Below, in pieces: positions 62,401-64,000 of a stretch of 64,000 bases of DNA. Source of the DNA: Metellina segmentata (Eukaryota > Arthropoda > Arachnida > Araneae > Tetragnathidae); NCBI GenBank assembly GCA_947359465.1, contig OX375873.1, forward strand, positions 73,658,278-73,722,277. The letters are read 5' to 3'. The position numbers and the translations under genes were made by a program. Every line of letters begins with the position of its first letter. Position 1 is the stretch's first letter. The notes beneath the pieces were generated by a model. The model was not told the DNA's origin and searched no databases. It saw nothing but the letters and a program-made list of their open reading frames with translations.

Positions 62401-63923
62401 TTAAAATGCACATTTGGAATAAATCTATATATAATTCTGAAGCAACTATTTTCACATATTGAGAATTAGGAGGTTGATGTTTTCAGTAATATTCTTAAGA
62501 ATAATTTTAATGCCATTTAATGAAGTTAATAAAACTAAAAATATATTGAGTAACACTCACTTGGCTTTTTAAATTTCTTTCAGTTTCTTCCATTTCTTGT
62601 TTCATACTTGCAACTTGATATCTGGAAAGTTTCAGAAATTTAAATTTCCACAAAGAAAAAAAATATACAAATCAAAGCAAACTATACACATTAAATAAAT
62701 TTGTTTAACTTTTAATTTTACCAAAATCAAAATTTCTCTCACTTATAACTGCCATTCTCTTGCTCAATTAAACATATTCGCCTCTCTGCAGAATCAGCAT
62801 CTTTTTCTCTTTTTTCTCTCACAGCTTCTTGTGCACCTATTTGTCTACATAGAATAATTTGTAAGTATCAGCAAACAAAAATGTGCAAACAAACACTATT
62901 GAAGTGTAAGGTGGATAGAAATTAGATAAAATAAAAATTACAATACTTTTGACAAAGCAGAAACTGCATAATTAAAATGAATAAATAAAAGCATTCAGTT
63001 TATTGCATGGTAGTCCAGATAACTGAACATTTTTTAACTATATGCCATTTTATTAAGTCCTTTATAAATGAGGAATCCACAAGATCTTTTCTTACTTCTG
63101 CATCTGAATTTCTTTATCCTTGAAGTAATTTGTTAGAACATTCAACTTTGTTTGTGCTTCTGCTTTATCTTGAAGCGCCTGGTTATAACTCAATTTCAAT
63201 TTATCACTTTCAGATTTCGCTTCTAGAAGTTCCACTGAAAAGAAAAGGAATACACTGAAAACGATGCAATACAGTAACATAATTATATATTACACACAAG
63301 CAAAAAAAAAGGCAATATCTTCTTTTTCCTTGTTTAACTCACTAAATAAAGTTAAAAGTACAACAAAGGTAATATACTATAGATTCCATGTTAATTAACT
63401 TCTGTGTCAATGTCAAAAAATATCAGTTCATTTCCATCAATTTAAAATTAATACTTACCTTCCATTTCTAAAATTCTGCTCTTCTCCTCTGATAACTTTT
63501 CCGCCAATACTTTGTTTTCTTCTTCTTGGATTTGCAATTTAATTAATATCTGCAATTAATAATTACAAATAAAGCATTGGAATTGGTTATAAACTAAATA
63601 CTATAGCAGAGTAGTAGCTAGATTTAAAAGCAAGTGAATCATTAGGAGAGAATAAATTTCAGTGCTTATTTTTGTCAATTAAATTTCAAGCAATTTTACT
63701 AAAAAAATGTTCAGCCATACTAGTGTTGATAATTTAAATAACGGAAGAACTTTCTGAAAATAGGGTATTACTTTCAAGCAACCTATTTATATATTACTAT
63801 ATCAAATTACATCATTAAAAATATTAGAAATTATAAGTCATAATAATTTTGGAATACTTAAAATATCGAAATTAAAACTTACATTTGTAGAATTCAAAAG
63901 ATCCTTCAATTTATCTTCCTTTG
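53404..63923 (-). CDS. Tango1: TANGO1/cTAGE5 family protein, 3' part (ten exons)
   Basis: Minus-strand exons 63883-63923, 63459-63549, 63096-63234, 62743-62844, 62561-62621, 61611-61646, 59420-59487, 55219-55295, 54614-55159 and 53404-53495 join in phase to 416 residues plus stop; the 5' part lies beyond the window. The first about 200 residues are a charged coiled coil with family landmarks KLNVLTNYFKDKEIQMQK, MEETERNLKSQIATQEKKAH and AARAAERKL. The next about 180 are proline-rich (FPPPPPHPMM, PPLPPPHHLPPFLPPPP, PPPPRPFFPPPG), the segment that in known TANGO1/cTAGE5 binds COPII Sec23. It ends SNSRV. Known role: at ER exit sites, helps package large secretory cargo such as procollagen. Whether the missing N-terminus has the SH3-like lumenal domain (TANGO1) or lacks it (cTAGE5) cannot be seen. 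All splice sites are GT-AG. Confidence 0.93.
54614..55159 (-). CDS. Tango1: TANGO1-family proline-rich exon
   Basis: After GTTTATAG; 546 bp of proline-rich coding with many PPP runs and Arg-rich TPPRGRHS. The intron before it is only 59 bp. A second in-phase acceptor, TTCCTTAG at 55136, would shorten the protein by eight residues. Donor GTAAAT, phase 1. Confidence 0.92.
55219..55295 (-). CDS. Tango1: TANGO1-family exon 8
   Basis: After TTATTTTTTAG; codes LTLLEREQENWANSS then RDEIIRPVPK, the end of the coil and the start of the linker. Donor GTAAGT, phase 1. Confidence 0.9.
55546..55851 (-). mobile_element. SINE-like or LINE-tail repeat in TANGO1 intron
   Basis: A GC-richer block of about 300 bp. 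On the minus strand it starts near GAGATCGGTGCTTGGATCTG and contains CACGTTAAATAGGTCGTGGT and CACAAAGTCCCCCATGTTCC. It ends in a GACAACAACAAC short repeat, a pattern of retroposon tails. No second copy here, so the class is open. Confidence 0.5.
57265..57640 (-). pseudogene. Tc1 transposase E, C-terminal part
   Basis: Minus strand: Asp in FQQDNARPHTARMSQDC and Glu in SPDLSPIEHICDHLG with 32 residues between them, then RNLYASMPARISSCIRARGG. Same spacing as copies A-C. The stretch before FQQD is open for only a few codons. Confidence 0.85.
57640..58680. other. Foreign segment inside Tc1 element E
   Basis: It starts near CAAGGTGGCAACAAAATCC, which resembles a hAT-style end, and contains two TTCCCTGAT phrases, a GC-richer part (58020-58380) and a three-unit minisatellite. 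The 89-codon frame at 58105 has no recognised domain. I could not find a matching far end. Confidence 0.45.
58428..58600 (+). repeat. Three-unit minisatellite
   Basis: Units of 51-63 bp start GACTACGGC or GACAATGGC, continue AGTTGTACC or AGTTGTGCA, and end ATCGCGCCAAGAAA or similar; the second and third also share AAAGTTATAAGAATCGCGCC. The repeat creates a 61-codon frame by chance. Confidence 0.85.
58690..58783 (-). pseudogene. Tc1 transposase E, N-terminal part
   Basis: From the ATG: MPLRRHQRQYEQLSEFERRR then IIGMIEAGW, matching MPRRRIRAHYEQ...GLKEAGW of copies A-C. The match stops after about 31 residues, at the foreign segment. Confidence 0.8.
59420..59487 (-). CDS. Tango1: TANGO1-family coiled-coil exon 7
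   Basis: After ATTTTTAG; codes IAARAAERKLEDMKQEV and TQLRQR. Donor GTAATG, phase 2. The intron before it holds the Kolobok-like element. Confidence 0.93.
59535..61227 (-). mobile_element. Kolobok-like element, internally deleted
   Basis: Inverted ends AAGGGGACATAGTACCTT match perfectly over 18 bp. TTAA stands directly at the right end and two bases off at the left, in keeping with the TTAA target of Kolobok-type elements. The enclosed transposase remnant fits. Located in a TANGO1-family intron. Confidence 0.75.
60190..60751 (-). pseudogene. Kolobok/Mutator-like transposase, middle deleted
   Basis: It starts MSDKADRRSGDFRRKKRRFHGNQ, the basic N-terminus of these proteins, and passes straight to SWCEHQRSQFDTS, then PVMDAIKPAFAELSAPKLLK and KCLGGKTQNANGSFNSTVW, the C-terminal signature (KCLhGKTQNaNESfN). 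The catalytic middle is missing, with no frame break at the join. After a stop at 60410 another frame continues the family sequence (INEALVIFNDGMAGRMSILK, then LEDRRAHRMRKK). Family placement comes from memory of arthropod proteins annotated as Mutator-like transposase domain. Confidence 0.7.
61611..61646 (-). CDS. Tango1: TANGO1-family micro-exon (36 bp)
   Basis: After ATTTTTTCTAG; codes IATQEKKAHENW, identical in pattern to IATHEKKAHENW of vertebrate homologues. Donor GTAAAC. Easily missed by gene finders. Confidence 0.93.
62561..62621 (-). CDS. Tango1: TANGO1-family coiled-coil exon 5
   Basis: After AACTTTCCAG; codes YQVASMKQEMEETERNLKSQ, matching the family's ELQKTERSFKNQ. Donor GTGAGT, phase 0. 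Confidence 0.93.
62743..62844 (-). CDS. Tango1: TANGO1-family coiled-coil exon 4
   Basis: After TTCTATGTAG; codes QIGAQEAVREKREKDADSA and RRICLIEQENGSY. Donor GTGAGA, phase 2. Confidence 0.9.
63096..63234 (-). CDS. Tango1: TANGO1-family coiled-coil exon 3
   Basis: After CTTTTTTCAG-type acceptor; codes ELLEAKSESDKLKLSY through VLTNYFKDKEIQMQ, the best family landmark in the coil. Donor GTAAGA, phase 2. Confidence 0.93.
63459..63549 (-). CDS. Tango1: TANGO1-family coiled-coil exon 2
   Basis: After TTAATTGCAG; codes ILIKLQIQEEENKVLAEKLS and on to LEME; donor GTAAGT, phase 1. Confidence 0.9.
63883..63923 (-). CDS. Tango1: TANGO1-family exon (first in window)
   Basis: After CTCTTTTAG; codes KEDKLKDLLNSTN, start of the visible coiled coil. 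Donor GTAAGT, phase 0. The exon before it is outside the window. Confidence 0.85.
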
Positions 63924-64000
63924 CTAAAAGAGAAAATGAAGTGAATTGAATGAATTAAAATATTTCATAAATTTTTAATTTCTAATAGAATTTCAACTTT

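Overview
This is an AT-rich, intron-containing animal nuclear sequence. The transposon mix (Tc1, DD41D mariner, pogo/Tigger, hAT, Kolobok-like, Helitron, a tRNA-derived SINE) and the two genes fit an arthropod, perhaps an arachnid; the species cannot be fixed from sequence alone. Only two genes are well supported, and both lie in the last third.

Region 1-24.6 kb is a transposon island with no host gene that I can defend. In order: a dead Tc1 element (868-2267), a Helitron 5' fragment, a Tc1 fossil, a Helitron, an 82-bp perfect palindrome, and a mariner-like element with about 344-bp terminal inverted repeats whose transposase is split by a 2.7-kb hAT-like element with an 8-bp target duplication. 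Next come two Helitrons of a second family (one split by a pogo-type element), two more copies of the first Helitron family, a Helitron-type end followed by a decayed THAP zinc-finger fragment, and a third complete copy of the second family.

Region 24.6-43.7 kb is mostly unrecognised AT-rich DNA. It holds a recently inactivated Tc1 element (29129-30533), a short RasGEF-like fragment, an eight-unit minisatellite with palindromic cores, a second type of Tc1 (37.3-38.8 kb, minus strand), and a third copy of the first Tc1 family (minus strand).

Region 43.7-64 kb is genic. Four head-to-tail pieces of a tRNA-derived SINE precede TOM20 (plus strand, five exons, 150 residues), the mitochondrial outer-membrane protein-import receptor. 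Its stop codon lies 492 bp from the stop codon of a convergent minus-strand gene, the 3' part of a TANGO1/cTAGE5 family gene (ten exons in the window, coiled coil then proline-rich tail, 5' end outside), which loads bulky cargo into COPII carriers at ER exit sites. The introns of both genes carry transposons: a Tc1 fossil and a Tigger in TOM20, and a SINE-like repeat, an interrupted Tc1 and a deleted Kolobok-like element in TANGO1. The two genes act in different pathways and share only their neighbourhood.

I did not find a convincing new multi-gene system. The most unusual signals are the nested transposons with exact junctions, the short catalytic spacing in one Tc1 family, the pogo element with repeated internal copies of its terminal motif, the perfect palindrome and the minisatellite.
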